Positions 1 to 10,100 of a stretch of 64,000 bases of DNA are shown piece after piece; position 1 is the stretch's first letter, and each line of letters opens with the position of its first letter. The DNA comes from Cupriavidus necator. GTDB taxonomy: Bacteria; Pseudomonadota; Gammaproteobacteria; Burkholderiales; Burkholderiaceae. The stretch lies in contig CP074381.1 in NCBI GenBank assembly GCA_022041995.1, positions 3,286,001-3,350,000 on the forward strand, written 5' to 3'. Made by a program: the position numbers and the translations under genes. The notes under the pieces are model-generated. The model was not told the DNA's origin. It saw only the letters and a program-made list of their open reading frames with translations, and did no database searches.

Positions 1-1149
1 GCAAACGGTGGTGCAGGCGCCGCAGCCCATGCACAGGTTGGGCGCGACCTCGATGCGTCCCTTGCCGTCATGCCAGCGCGAGCCGATGGCCTCGGTCGAG
101 CAGATGTCGATGCAGGCGGTGCAGCCGGTGGTCTGGTTGCGGCCATGCGCGCACAGGTTTTCCTTGTAGCGGAAGAACCTGGGCTTCTCGAACTCGCCCA
201 CCAGGCCTGCCAGCATCAACGCCTGGGCCTGCTGGCGCGCGGCATCGGCGCCGGCGTGCAGGTAGCCCTGCGGCGGCTGGTGCATGGTGAAGGCGGGCGT
301 GTCGCACAGGTCGAAGACCAGGTCGAAGCGTCCCTGCACAGTGCCCTGCGGGCGGTCGAAGTCGATCGCCGCGGCGGCGCCGCAGGCGCGCACGCAGTCG
401 CGGTGCGAGCGGCAGCGCGACAGGTCGATCTGGTAGCTGAAGTCGATCGCATCCTCGGGACAGGCGTCGATGCAGGCGTTGCAGCGGGTGCACAGGTCCA
501 GGTCGATCGGGTTGCTGCGGCCTGCGCCGGTCTCCCAGCTGGCTTCGAATGCGCCGAGCCAGCCCGTCAGCGAGGCCAGCCGGCCGCTGTGGACCGGATA
601 GGCGCGGGCCGCCGGCTGGGCCGCGGTGCCTTCACGCTTGTCGCTGCCGGTCAGCAGCACCGTGACCTCCAGTTGCATCGCGGCCAGCCGCTCGGCCCAC
701 GGCAGCGCACGCTGGGCCGGGCCCAGCACCAGCACCGCGCCGTCGGAACGGTAATCCACCACCGGCACCGGGTCAGGTTCGGGCAGCGCGGCCACGGCCA
801 GCAGCGCGGCGATCTTGGCATTGGCGGTCCTGGGGTCGCGCCGGGCGCCCTGTGACCAGCCGCCGGTCTCGCGGATATTGACGAAGCGCACCGGCGCGGT
901 CACCACCGGGCGGCCATCGCTGCCCTGCGCGGCTTGCGCCGCGACTTCAGTAAATAGCTGGCGTTCCTGCGTGCAGGCGACGATGACGTCGTCGGTACCG
1001 TCGAGCGCGGCGGTGAAGTCGCCGATCTCTCGCCGGCACAGCAGGCGATGGACCTTCAAGGGGCCCTGGTTGGCGTCCTTGGTTGCTTCGGACAATGCCG
1101 CCCCGTCAAGCGGCATGGTGTCGTTGCAGTTGCAGATCAGCGTCGGCAT
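1..1149 (-). CDS. 4Fe-4S polyferredoxin-type protein (3' end outside window)
   Basis: The first 383 residues are present and the frame is still open at base 1, so the C-terminus lies off the window. The N-terminus (MPTLICNCNDTMPL) carries a CxC and is followed by about 200 residues without a motif I recognise. Ferredoxin-like cysteine clusters follow: C220, C223, C226, C230; a second variant set just after; a CxxCxxxC near 347-354; and C373, C376, C379, C383 at the very edge. Each typical CxxCxxCxxxC set binds a [4Fe-4S] cluster, so this is a multi-cluster electron carrier, probably cytoplasmic. It is followed on the same strand by DUF3306 and DUF3305 genes, a trio known beside formate dehydrogenase and its chaperone in beta-proteobacteria. 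An electron-transfer or maturation role for formate dehydrogenase is inferred. The start at 1149 is the first ATG before the conserved N-terminus. Confidence 0.85.
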   Translation of the reverse strand, partial: MPTLICNCNDTMPLDGAALSEATKDANQGPLKVHRLLCRREIGDFTAALDGTDDVIVACTQERQLFTEVAAQAAQGSDGRPVVTAPVRFVNIRETGGWSQGARRDPRTANAKIAALLAVAALPEPDPVPVVDYRSDGAVLVLGPAQRALPWAERLAAMQLEVTVLLTGSDKREGTAAQPAARAYPVHSGRLASLTGWLGAFEASWETGAGRSNPIDLDLCTRCNACIDACPEDAIDFSYQIDLSRCRSHRDCVRACGAAAAIDFDRPQGTVQGRFDLVFDLCDTPAFTMHQPPQGYLHAGADAARQQAQALMLAGLVGEFEKPRFFRYKENLCAHGRNQTTGCTACIDICSTEAIGSRWHDGKGRIEVAPNLCMGCGACTTVC

Positions 1150-1250
1150 GGCGAATGCGGCTGACCGGTCCGGACGTCCCTTCTTCGCGGGTGTCTGCGG
1201 GCCGGCGGATTGTGGGGATGCCTATTGTAGGCTGCGCTGCACCTGTGGGG

Positions 1251-1841
1251 CTACGCGCATTTATGCGGGTCTTGCGGGCCCTGTTCTGCGCTTTGACTTA
1301 CCGTTTGCTGCGTCGTTTCGACTGGTGCGGGTATGTCCGTAGTGTTGGCGGCCTCGCCGGATTCGGCGAACTCGGCGGGCGCCGCCGGCGGTACATCCAC
1401 AGGCCCCGCGGCGGCGGCCGCGGCCTGTGCCGCCGCGCGTTCCTCGTCGGTCGGCTCGAACAGGCCCAGCGTCTCGGCCTGGCGCAGCTGGCGCAGGATC
1501 TCCGGCGGGATCGGGTCGGGCTTGCTGTAGTCGCCGATATAGATGTCGAGCCCGTCCATGACATTGAAGTGCGGATCGGCGAACAGCGTCTTCAGTGCCG
1601 CGCGCTTGACCGACTCATCCACGCCGCGGGCCACAAACCGGGCGATCTCGTCGCCGGGACGCAGCGCCGCCACGTCCTCCAGCGTCGGCGCCGGTACCTG
1701 CGGCGCTTCGGGCGCGGCCCCGGTGGTCGCGGGGACGGCGTCGGCAACCACCGGTGGTGCCGGTTCGGCCGGCACGGGCATGCCCTCCCGCACCGCGGCC
1801 TTGCGGCGCGACCAGCGCGACAGGAAGGACGAATCGCTCAT
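1251..1841 (-). CDS. DUF3306 domain-containing protein
   Basis: A 196-residue protein beginning MSDSSFLSRWSRRKAAVREG, the typical start of DUF3306 proteins (a short basic segment with FLSRWSRRK). A proline/alanine-rich stretch follows, then a conserved middle with DPHFNVMDGLDIYIGDYSKPDPIP, written here as motif positions around 105-130. The tail is Ala/Pro-rich and probably disordered. No signal peptide or membrane helix is visible. It sits between the DUF3305 gene upstream (27-base gap) and the 4Fe-4S gene downstream (about 100 bases), all on the minus strand. The family has no established biochemical activity; its link with formate dehydrogenase operons is contextual knowledge. Confidence 0.85.
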   Translation of the reverse strand: MSDSSFLSRWSRRKAAVREGMPVPAEPAPPVVADAVPATTGAAPEAPQVPAPTLEDVAALRPGDEIARFVARGVDESVKRAALKTLFADPHFNVMDGLDIYIGDYSKPDPIPPEILRQLRQAETLGLFEPTDEERAAAQAAAAAAGPVDVPPAAPAEFAESGEAANTTDIPAPVETTQQTVSQSAEQGPQDPHKCA

Positions 1842-1868
1842 CGGCAGGGCAAGCTCAGGTTGTCAGGA

Positions 1869-2402
1869 TCAGTAGCGGGCGCGGTCTTCCGGCGCCTTGA
1901 AGGATTCGGGCCGGCGCCGCTGCTTGGGCTCGGGCCGGTAGTGCTCGTCGACATAGGCCTGCAGCCACTCGCGCTGCTCGGGCGCCAGCGGCACGTTCTC
2001 GACGGTCTCGCCGGCATCGAGCCAGCGGCCGGCCTCGTTGTACGACAGCGTGACGGTCATCGGCACCGGATGGGCGTCTTCGCCATCGCCGTCATCCTCT
2101 GGCATGCGCCACAGCACGAACCAGCACGGCGTGGCCGAGGTCAGGTTCAGGTAATAGCCTTCGCCCTGGTCGCGGAACAGCGTCACCTCGAAACCCGGGT
2201 AGAGCCAGTGCGCGCCGTGGGCGTCGTGCTCCAGGCACACGGCCTGTGTGCCGAACTCGCCAAGGTCCGGCAGCACCGCGTCCAGTTCCCACTTCCATGG
2301 CTGCCAGCGGTTGGCCAGCGCGACCTTGCGCATCACCACCGCCATGGTGACGGCGGGGCGGGCTCCGGGTGCCGGCAGGTCGGGGGTGGGCTGGCTTTCC
2401 AT
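1869..2402 (-). CDS. DUF3305 domain-containing protein
   Basis: A 177-residue protein. The ATG at 2402 (MESQPTPDLP) is preferred because the frame further upstream only runs through the apbC gene out of phase. The conserved core begins near residue 20 with VVMRKVALANRWQPWKWEL and continues through YPGFEVTLFRDQGEGYYLNL and a C-terminal PEDRARY. This pattern (Arg-Trp-x-x-x-x-Trp near the start, a Gly-Tyr-Tyr-Leu-Asn-Leu segment in the middle) is what I associate with DUF3305. No transport signal is seen. It is first in the DUF3305-DUF3306-ferredoxin set and starts 29 bases after the apbC stop on the same strand, so it may be co-transcribed with apbC. Confidence 0.82.
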   Translation of the reverse strand: MESQPTPDLPAPGARPAVTMAVVMRKVALANRWQPWKWELDAVLPDLGEFGTQAVCLEHDAHGAHWLYPGFEVTLFRDQGEGYYLNLTSATPCWFVLWRMPEDDGDGEDAHPVPMTVTLSYNEAGRWLDAGETVENVPLAPEQREWLQAYVDEHYRPEPKQRRRPESFKAPEDRARY

Positions 2403-2431
2403 GGTTGCTGCGCGCGGCGCGCCGCGCGCCC

Positions 2432-3520
2432 TCAGGTGTTTTGCACCACGATACTCGGAAACTTGCTGGTCATGTCGCGCGCCTTGTCGGCGACCTTGAT
2501 CGCCACCTTGCGCGCAATGGCGCGGTACGTCTCGGCCACCGGGCTGTCGGGCTCGGCCACCACGGTCGGACGGCCGGAGTCGGCCTGCTCGCGGATCTGC
2601 AGGTTCAGCGGCAGGCTGCCGAGCAGGTCCACGCCGTAGTCGGCGCACATTTTCTCGCCGCCGCCCTGGCCGAAGATATGCTCGACATGGCCGCAGTTCG
2701 GGCAGCAGTAAACCGCCATGTTCTCGACGATGCCCAGGATGGGAATGCCCACCTTCTCGAACATCTTGAGGCCCTTCTTGGCGTCCAGCAGGGCAATATC
2801 CTGCGGCGTGGTGACGATCACCGCGCCGGTGACCGGCACCTTCTGCGACAGCGTCAGCTGGACGTCGCCGGTGCCCGGCGGCATGTCGACGATCAGGTAG
2901 TCCAGGTCGCGCCAGTTGGTCTGGCGCAGCAGCTGCTCCAGCGCCGAGGTGACCATCGGGCCGCGCCATACCATCGGGTTGTCCTGCTCGATCAGGAAGC
3001 CGATCGAGTTGGCCTGCAGGCCATGCCCTTCCAGCGGCTCCATGGTCTGGCCGTCGGCGGATTCCGGGCGGCCGTCGATGCCCAGCATCATCGGCAGGCT
3101 CGGGCCATAGATGTCTGCGTCGAGCATGCCGACGCGCGCGCCTTCGGCCGCCAGCGCCAGCGCCAGGTTCACGGCCGTGGTGGACTTGCCCACCCCGCCC
3201 TTGCCCGACGCCACCGCGATCACGTTCTTCACGCCCGGCAGCAGCTTGACCCCGCGCTGCACCGCGTGCGCGACGATCTTCATGGTCACGGCCACGCTGA
3301 CATTGCTCACGCCCGGCACCTGCCGCACTGCAGCAACCACCAGTTTGCGGATCGGATCAAACTGGCTCTTCGCGGGGTAGCCGAGTTCGACTTCCAGCGA
3401 TACATCGCCGCCGTCGACCCGGATATTCCTGGCCGAGCGGGTGGACACCAGGTCCTTGCCGGTATTGGGGTCGATGACGGTGCGCAGGGCTTCGGTGACC
3501 TGCTCAGTGCTGACGCTCAA
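2432..3520 (-). CDS. apbC: Iron-sulfur cluster carrier ATPase ApbC (Mrp/NBP35 family)
   Basis: A 362-residue cytoplasmic P-loop ATPase that binds a [4Fe-4S] cluster and passes it to apo-proteins. The N-terminal 85 residues form a MIP18/DUF59-like domain. The deviant Walker A motif GKGGVGKS lies at 106-113, MLDADIYGPSLP follows as the switch segment, and a CPNC (CxxC) pair near residue 272-275 is the cluster-binding site of the dimer. Length and motif order match the family. It is transcribed toward the DUF3305/DUF3306/ferredoxin genes, which fits an Fe-S-rich neighbourhood. The 3521-3816 gap on its 5' side is shared with the divergent OmpA-like gene; no strong promoter match was found there. 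Confidence 0.96.
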   Translation of the reverse strand: MSVSTEQVTEALRTVIDPNTGKDLVSTRSARNIRVDGGDVSLEVELGYPAKSQFDPIRKLVVAAVRQVPGVSNVSVAVTMKIVAHAVQRGVKLLPGVKNVIAVASGKGGVGKSTTAVNLALALAAEGARVGMLDADIYGPSLPMMLGIDGRPESADGQTMEPLEGHGLQANSIGFLIEQDNPMVWRGPMVTSALEQLLRQTNWRDLDYLIVDMPPGTGDVQLTLSQKVPVTGAVIVTTPQDIALLDAKKGLKMFEKVGIPILGIVENMAVYCCPNCGHVEHIFGQGGGEKMCADYGVDLLGSLPLNLQIREQADSGRPTVVAEPDSPVAETYRAIARKVAIKVADKARDMTSKFPSIVVQNT

Positions 3521-3816
3521 GACAAACTCCGCTTCGATGATTGGGGGACTGGCGCATGGTGGCCTGCGCCTAATGTATCAAAGTATGCAGCACTGGCTAT
3601 GAAGGCCGGAACTCCGCGCGCAATACCCTGCATGGGGTGTGGGATTACAGACATTTACAAATCTCACAAGCTTGCACTTGTGCGCGCACCGCCATATCCA
3701 TATTGTAGTGCGGTTGGACGGCCCGACGCGTACAAAGGGTTACCTGCCGCTAGCCTTGGCGTTACCATCGCGATGCGGTACCAAGAACATTTTCGGGAAC
3801 ATCAGAAGGAGAAAGC

Positions 3817-4455
3817 ATGAAGATAAAGCTCGTTACTGTCTCGCTCGCCGCTGCCACGCTGTTGGCCGCAGGTTGCGCCACTGAACAGCAGACCCATACG
3901 GCAGTCGGCACCGGCGTGGGCGCCGCGGTCGGCGCCGGGCTTGGCAACCTGATCGGCGGCAATACCACCGGCACGCTGGTGGGCGCGGCGGTGGGCGGTG
4001 CCGTCGGCGGCGCCACCGGCTACAACTGGAACGCCATCCGCGGCAAGCTGAACAAGGACACCGCGGGCACGGGCACCCAGATCTCCGAGCAGCCGGACGG
4101 CACGCTGAAGGTGAACATCCCCAGCCAGGTCACTTTCGATACCGACAGCGCCACGATCAAGCCGTCGTTCCGCTCGGTGCTAGACCAGGTCGCGCAGACC
4201 CTGGGCCAGCACCAGGACGTGAGCGCCAACGTGGTGGGGCATACCGACAGCACCGGCAACCCCAACTACAACATGCAGCTGTCGCAGCGCCGCGCCCAGA
4301 GCGTGGCTGGTTACCTGGGTGATCGCGGCGTCGCACGCAACCGCCTGAGCGCCGAAGGGCGCGGGCAATCCCAGCCGATTGCGGACAACGGCAGTGAGGC
4401 CGGACGGGCACAAAATCGCCGCGTCGAAATATTTTTGAAACCAATTCAAGGATGA
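3817..4455 (+). CDS. OmpA-family lipoprotein with glycine zipper (YiaD-like)
   Basis: A 212-residue outer-membrane lipoprotein. The signal peptide ends in the lipobox LLAAGC, so lipidation is expected at Cys20. Residues about 30-70 are a glycine-zipper stretch (repeated GxxxG, for example VGAAVGAGLGNLIGG), which may insert in the membrane. Residues about 100-208 are an OmpA C-terminal peptidoglycan-binding domain, with VTFDTDSATIKPSF, GHTDSTG and NRRVEIFLKP as the diagnostic segments. A good ribosome-binding site (AGAAGGAG, about 3804-3811) lies just upstream of the ATG. A rho-independent terminator follows at 4562. Family members link the outer membrane to the cell wall. Confidence 0.92.
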   Translation: MKIKLVTVSLAAATLLAAGCATEQQTHTAVGTGVGAAVGAGLGNLIGGNTTGTLVGAAVGGAVGGATGYNWNAIRGKLNKDTAGTGTQISEQPDGTLKVNIPSQVTFDTDSATIKPSFRSVLDQVAQTLGQHQDVSANVVGHTDSTGNPNYNMQLSQRRAQSVAGYLGDRGVARNRLSAEGRGQSQPIADNGSEAGRAQNRRVEIFLKPIQG

Positions 4456-4561
4456 GCTAGTCATAGAAACAGGTGCCGCTTGCCACCGTTGCTGGCTCGC
4501 GATGGGTGGCTGACCTCCCGGGCGGTACCTGATTTCTCCTCCTTTTCCGTTGTGGAAAGCT

Positions 4562-4589
4562 GCGCCGGCTCTGACCGGCGCTTTTTTTT
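4562..4589 (+). terminator. Rho-independent terminator after the OmpA-like lipoprotein gene
   Basis: A perfect 7-bp stem (GCGCCGG at 4562-4568 with CCGGCGC at 4575-4581) encloses a 6-base loop and is followed by eight T residues (4582-4589). It lies about 105 bases after the lipoprotein stop and before the metG promoter. Confidence 0.85.
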
Positions 4590-4633
4590 GCCCGAACGGA
4601 TCCGTGGGTTCCCCATTCCGCGATGCGGAACCG

Positions 4634-4662
4634 GCGCGCAGGTGCTGGCCAGTTGCTAAAAT
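4634..4662 (+). promoter_or_regulatory. Candidate extended -10 promoter for metG
   Basis: TAAAAT at 4657-4662 is preceded by TGC, giving an extended -10 element, while the -35 region 17 bases upstream has no good match. It lies between the terminator at 4562-4589 and the metG start at 4745, so a start site near 4669 would give a leader of about 75 bases. Confidence 0.45.
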
Positions 4663-4744
4663 AGCCGCTTCCCGGCACGCGCCCTTCCCTCCTGGCTGGC
4701 GCCGTCCCCCCTGATATTTCCCCGCTCCTGACCGGCTCCTGTTT

Positions 4745-6814
4745 ATGACCGCACGTCGCATCCTCGTCACATCCGCCCTGCCTTATGCCAACGGCCAGAT
4801 CCATATCGGCCACCTGGTGGAATACATCCAGACCGATATCTGGGTGCGTTTCCAGCGCATGATGGGCAACGAGGTCTACTACGTCGGCGCTGACGACACC
4901 CATGGCACGCCGGTCATGCTGCGCGCCGAGAAGGAAGGCATCACGCCCAAGGAACTGATCGACCGCGTCTGGACCGAGCACAAGCGCGACTTCGACAGCT
5001 TCCTGGTGTCGTTCGACAACTACTACAGCACCGACGCGGAAGAAAACCGCGAGCTGTGCGAGAAGATCTACCTGGCGCTGAAGGCCGAGGACCTGATCGC
5101 CGAGCGCGAGGTCGAGCAGTTCTTCGACCCGGTCAAGAACATGTTCCTGCCGGACCGCTTCATCAAGGGCGAGTGCCCGAAGTGCGGCGCCAAGGACCAG
5201 TACGGCGATTCCTGCGAGGTATGCGGCACCACCTATGTGCCGACCGACCTGAAGAACCCGTATTCGGTGGTGTCCGGCGCGACCCCGGTGCGCAAGTCGT
5301 CGGCCCACTACTTCTTCAGGCTGTCCGATCCGCGCTGCGAGACCTTCCTGCGCGAATGGGTGGCCGACCTGGCCCAGCCCGAAGCCGCCAACAAGATGCA
5401 GGAATGGCTGGGCGCCGAGGGCGAGACCTCGACCCTGTCCGACTGGGACATCTCGCGCGATGCGCCCTACTTCGGCTTTGAGATCCCCGGCGCGCCCGGC
5501 AAGTATTTCTACGTGTGGCTGGACGCCCCGATCGGCTACTACGCCAGCTTCCAGAACCTGGCCGCGAAGAAGGGCATCGACTTCGACGCCTGGGTCGGCC
5601 CGCATTCCACCGCCGAGCAGTACCACTTCATCGGCAAGGACATCCTGTACTTCCACACGCTGTTCTGGCCGGCGATGCTGCGCTTCTCGGGCTACCGCAC
5701 CCCGACCAACGTGTTCGCCCACGGCTTCCTGACCGTGGACGGCGCCAAGATGAGCAAGTCGCGCGGCACCTTCATCACCGCGCAGAGCTATATCGACACC
5801 GGCATGAACCCGGAATGGCTGCGCTATTACTTCGCCGCCAAGCTCAACGCGAGCATGGAAGACCTCGACCTGAACCTCGATGACTTCATCGCGCGCGTGA
5901 ACAGCGACCTGATCGGCAAGTACGTCAATATCGCCAGCCGCGCCGCGGGCTTCCTGGTCAAGCGCTTCGAAGGCAAGGTCGACGAGGCCGCGCTGGCCCA
6001 TCCGCTGCTCGAGCAGCTGCGCCAGGCCGCACCGCAGGTCGCCCACTTCTATGAAGGCCGCGAGTACAGCAAGGCGCTGCGCCTGGTGATGGAACTGACC
6101 GCCACGGTCAACGCCTTCGTCGACACCGAGAAGCCGTGGGAGCTGGCCAAGGACGACAGCAAGCGCGTGGCGCTGCACGCGGCCTGCTCGGTCTCGCTGG
6201 AAGCGTTCCGCCTGTTGACGGTCTACCTGAAGCCGGTGGTGCCGAACATGGCCGCGGGCGTCGAGCGTTTCCTCAATGTCGAGCCGCTGGACTGGCGCGC
6301 CATCGACAAGCAACTGTCGGCCGCCAGCCCGGTGCAGGCCTACCAGCACCTGATGACGCGGGTCGATGCCAAGCAGGTCGACGCGCTGCTGGCCGCCAAC
6401 CGCGATTCGCTGCAAGCGACTGCAGTGCCGGCGGCCTCGGAGACCTCAGCAGCCTCGATCGAGCCGATCGCCGACACCATCACCATCGACGATTTCGCCA
6501 AGATCGACCTGCGCGTCGCGAAGATTGTCGAATGCCAGAAGGTGGAAGGTTCGAACAAGCTGCTGCAGCTGACGCTGGACCTGGGCGAAGGCCGCACCCG
6601 CAACGTGTTCTCCGGCATCCAGTCGGCCTACACGCCGGAGCAGCTGGTCGGCAAGCTGACCGTGGTGGTGGCCAACCTGGCCCCGCGCAAGATGAAGTTC
6701 GGCGTGTCCGAAGGCATGGTGCTGGCGGCATCGGCCGCGGATGAGAAGGCCGCGCCGGGCCTGTATATCCTGGAACCGCACAGCGGCGCGGTGCCGGGCA
6801 TGCGCATCGGCTGA
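4745..6814 (+). CDS. metG: Methionine--tRNA ligase
   Basis: A 689-residue class I aminoacyl-tRNA synthetase that charges tRNA(Met) with methionine. The HIGH signature (HIGH, residues 20-23) and KMSKS loop (335-339) of the catalytic domain are intact. A zinc knuckle with C144, C147, C157 and C160 lies in the connective insertion, and the C-terminal region from about 585 to the end is an EMAP-II/Trbp111-type tRNA-binding domain (starting [15 protein letters not shown]). This is the long, dimer-forming MetRS architecture. It appears to be a single-gene unit, with a terminator before it and a strong palindrome (6831-6853) just after the stop. metG next to apbC is a common proteobacterial arrangement. 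Confidence 0.98.
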   Translation: MTARRILVTSALPYANGQIHIGHLVEYIQTDIWVRFQRMMGNEVYYVGADDTHGTPVMLRAEKEGITPKELIDRVWTEHKRDFDSFLVSFDNYYSTDAEENRELCEKIYLALKAEDLIAEREVEQFFDPVKNMFLPDRFIKGECPKCGAKDQYGDSCEVCGTTYVPTDLKNPYSVVSGATPVRKSSAHYFFRLSDPRCETFLREWVADLAQPEAANKMQEWLGAEGETSTLSDWDISRDAPYFGFEIPGAPGKYFYVWLDAPIGYYASFQNLAAKKGIDFDAWVGPHSTAEQYHFIGKDILYFHTLFWPAMLRFSGYRTPTNVFAHGFLTVDGAKMSKSRGTFITAQSYIDTGMNPEWLRYYFAAKLNASMEDLDLNLDDFIARVNSDLIGKYVNIASRAAGFLVKRFEGKVDEAALAHPLLEQLRQAAPQVAHFYEGREYSKALRLVMELTATVNAFVDTEKPWELAKDDSKRVALHAACSVSLEAFRLLTVYLKPVVPNMAAGVERFLNVEPLDWRAIDKQLSAASPVQAYQHLMTRVDAKQVDALLAANRDSLQATAVPAASETSAASIEPIADTITIDDFAKIDLRVAKIVECQKVEGSNKLLQLTLDLGEGRTRNVFSGIQSAYTPEQLVGKLTVVVANLAPRKMKFGVSEGMVLAASAADEKAAPGLYILEPHSGAVPGMRIG

Positions 6815-6830
6815 AGTTTCTCGTCGCGCC

Positions 6831-6853
6831 CCCTCTCCCGCCTCGGGAGAGGG
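6831..6853. repeat. REP-like palindrome, copy 1
   Basis: A perfect 10-bp inverted repeat (CCCTCTCCCG at 6831-6840, CGGGAGAGGG at 6844-6853, 3-base loop) starts 16 bases after the metG stop. A second copy in the opposite orientation, with similar flanks (GGTTTGCT on one side, GGGGGCRC on the other), lies at 58470-58495. It may act as a transcription end or mRNA-stabilising hairpin. The rest of the gap 6854-7165 shows nothing further except the ribosome-binding site of the next gene. Confidence 0.7.
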
Positions 6854-7165
6854 CAGCAAACCCGCGGTGACGCAATGCTCCGCGGCTCCTGTCAGTAGTA
6901 GCGATCCACGGCCAGCCAGGCATCCTGATCCGCCCGCCACACCGCCCGAAATTCTGCAATGCAGAACAAGACGGGCAGCACCTCCCCTTCCCCTCGCTCC
7001 CGCGCTATGCACGCGCGGCATGTCATACATGGTTCCGGCGCATCGCGCTTGTGACCCCTGGACGAGCCGCGTAGATTCCACCTCGCAGAATCACAAACCA
7101 CAGAAACAGAAGCCGGCCATGCAACCCTGGTTGCGCGAAGCCGCTTCGCACGGAAGGGGACATTT

Positions 7166-10100
7166 GTGAAGAAGCTCCTGATCGCCAATCGTGGCGAGAT
7201 CGCGCTGCGCGTGCAGCGCGCCGCACGAGACCTTGGCATCGCCACCGTGGCCGTCTATGCCACCGACGACGATGCCAGCCGGCACCGCCTGCTGGCCGAC
7301 GAAGCTGTCGCGCTGCAGGGCCAGGGGGCCGCCGCCTATCTGGACATCCCCGCCATCATCAGCGCAGCGCGCGCCACCGGCTGCGACGCCGTCCACCCTG
7401 GCTATGGCTTTCTCAGCGAGCGCGCCGACTTTGCCAGCGCCTGTGCCGCTGCCGGGATCGTCTTTGTCGGCCCCGAGCCCGAGCAACTGGCCCTGTTCGG
7501 CGACAAGGGCCGCGCGCTGGCGCTGGCCGCACGCTGCGGCGTACCGGTGATGCCAGCCACCGCGGGCGGCGCCACGCTCGATGCGGTGACCGCCTTCTTC
7601 GACGAGCAGGACGGCGCCGGCGTGGTGCTCAAGGCGGTGGGCGGCGGCGGCGGGCGCGGCATGCGCGTGGTGCGCGAGCGCGACACCCTGCCCGAAGCCT
7701 ATGTGCGCTGCCGCTCCGAGGCGCGCTCGGCCTTCGGCATCGATGCCATCTACGCCGAGCGGCTGGTGGCCCGCGCGCGCCATATTGAAGTGCAGATCGC
7801 CGGCGACGGCCACCACGTGATCGCACTGGGCGAGCGTGACTGCACGCTGCAGCGCCGTTTCCAGAAAGTGGTCGAGATCGCGCCCAGCCCGGCGCTGGAT
7901 CCGGCGCTGCGCCAGCGCATTGTCGATGCCGCCTGCACGCTGGCGCGCGAAGCGCGCTACCGCAGCCTGGGCACGTTTGAATTCCTGGTCGAAGAGCCCG
8001 AGAACAGCGCGCGCCGCGATGGCGCGGCCTTGCCCTTTGTCTTTATCGAAGCCAACCCGCGCCTGCAGGTCGAACACACTGTCACCGAGCAGGTCACCGG
8101 CGTGGACCTGGTGGCCGTGCAGCTGGGGCTGGCCGAAGGCCGGCGTCTGGCAGAACTGGGGCTGGACCCGCAACACCCGCCGCGCGTGCGCGGCTATGCC
8201 ATCCAGGTGCGCGTGAATGCCGAGGCCACCGATGCGCAAGGGCTGGCACGGCCGGCACAAGGGCGGCTGGAGCGTTTTGATCCGCCCACCGGGCCGGACG
8301 TGCGCGTCGACACCCACGGCTATACCGGCTATGCACCGTCCGCGCATTACGACACGCTGCTGGCCAAGCTGATCGTCACCTCCGCCAGCGACAACTTCGC
8401 TGACGCGGTGCGGCGCCTGCAGCGCGCGCTGGCGGAATTCAATATCGGCGGCATCGCCACCAACCTCGACCTGCTGCGGGCGCTGGCCGAGCGCGAGGAC
8501 TTTGCCAGCCAGCACGTGCATACGCGCTATGTCGAAGCGGCCCTGCCCGGACTGCTGGAACGCGCCGCGCAGATTGCCGCGCATGACGCAGCGCGGCAGG
8601 CCCTGGCGGGCGGCAGCGCCCACAACGTGGCGGCGCCCGCCAGCACGGCCAGCTTCGAGGAACTGCTGGGCGAAGGCCTGTGCGCGGTGCGCGCGCCGAT
8701 GAACGGACGCGTGATCGAGCTGGCGCGCGAGAACGACCTGGTCAAGGCCGGCCAGGCCGTGGCCGTGCTCGATGCCATGAAGGTGGAGCACGCCATCGTG
8801 GCCGAGCGCGCCGGCCGCGTGATCGACCTGCGCGCCGCTTGCGGCGAGCAAGTCGCCGAGGGCCAGGTCATGCTGGTGCTGGAGCCGGCCGACGCCGGCG
8901 CACATGCCGCCGGCAAAGCCGAGCACGCCGACCCGGCCGCGATCCGCGCCGACCTGCAGCGCGTGCTCGACCGCCATGCCTTCCTGTACGACGCGGCCCG
9001 CCCCGAAGCCGTGGCACGCCGCCATGCGCGCGGCCAGCGCACCGCGCGCGAGAACGTCGACGACCTGTGCGATGCCGGCAGCTTCCGCGAGTACGGCGGC
9101 CTGGCGCTGGCGGCACAGGCCAGCCGGCGCAGCGAGGCCGACCTGATCGCCAACACCCCTGCCGACGGCCTGATCACCGGCACCGGCGCCGTCAACGGCA
9201 GCCTGTTCGCACCGGAGCGCGCGCGCTGCGCGGTGCTGGCCTACGACGCCACCGTGCTGGCCGGCACCCAGGGCAAGCGCAACCATATCAAGACCGACCG
9301 CATCCTGGAGGTGGCCCTGCAGAACCGGCTGCCGACGGTGATCTTTGCCGAAGGCGGCGGTGGCCGCCCGGGCGACATCGACTTCCCCACCGTGGCCGGC
9401 CTGTACCAGCCGTCGTTCGCCGCCTTCGCTGAGCTGAGCGGTGAAGTGCCGGTGGTGGGCATCGCCTCCGGGCGCTGCTTTGCGGGCAATGCCGCGCTGC
9501 TGGGCTGTTGCGACCTGATCATCGCCACGCGCAACGCCAATATCGGCATGGCCGGCCCGGCCATGATCGAAGGCGGCGGCCTGGGTGTGTTCCGGCCCGA
9601 GGATATCGGCCCGGCCACGGTGCAGTACCACAACGGCGTGGTTGACCTGCTGGTCGACGATGAGGCCGACGCCGTGGCCGCGGCCAGGCATTACCTGTCG
9701 ATGTTCCAGGGCCCCGTCGACGACTGGCAGGCGCCTGACGCCCTGACGCTGCGCCAGGTCGTGCCAGAGAACCGCCTGCGCGTCTACGACACGCGCGCCG
9801 CCATCGCCGGCCTGGCCGACGCCGGCAGCGTGCTGGAACTGCGCGCAGGCTTCGGCACCGGCATCCACACCGCGCTGGCGCGCATCGAAGGCCGGCCCGT
9901 GGGCATTCTCGCCAACAACCCGCGCCACCTTGGCGGCGCCATCGATGCCGATGCCGCCGACAAGGCCGCGCGCTTCATGCAGGTGTGCAATGCGCACGGG
10001 CTGCCGATCGTATCGCTGATCGACACCCCGGGCTTCATGGTGGGCCCGGAGGTCGAGGCCCGCGCCCAGGTGCGCCATGTGTCGCGCATGTTCGTCGCCG

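Noticed and set aside
4457..6415. A 652-codon frame antisense to metG
   Set aside because: It crosses the terminator and promoter before metG and has no recognisable domain; metG is certain on the plus strand.
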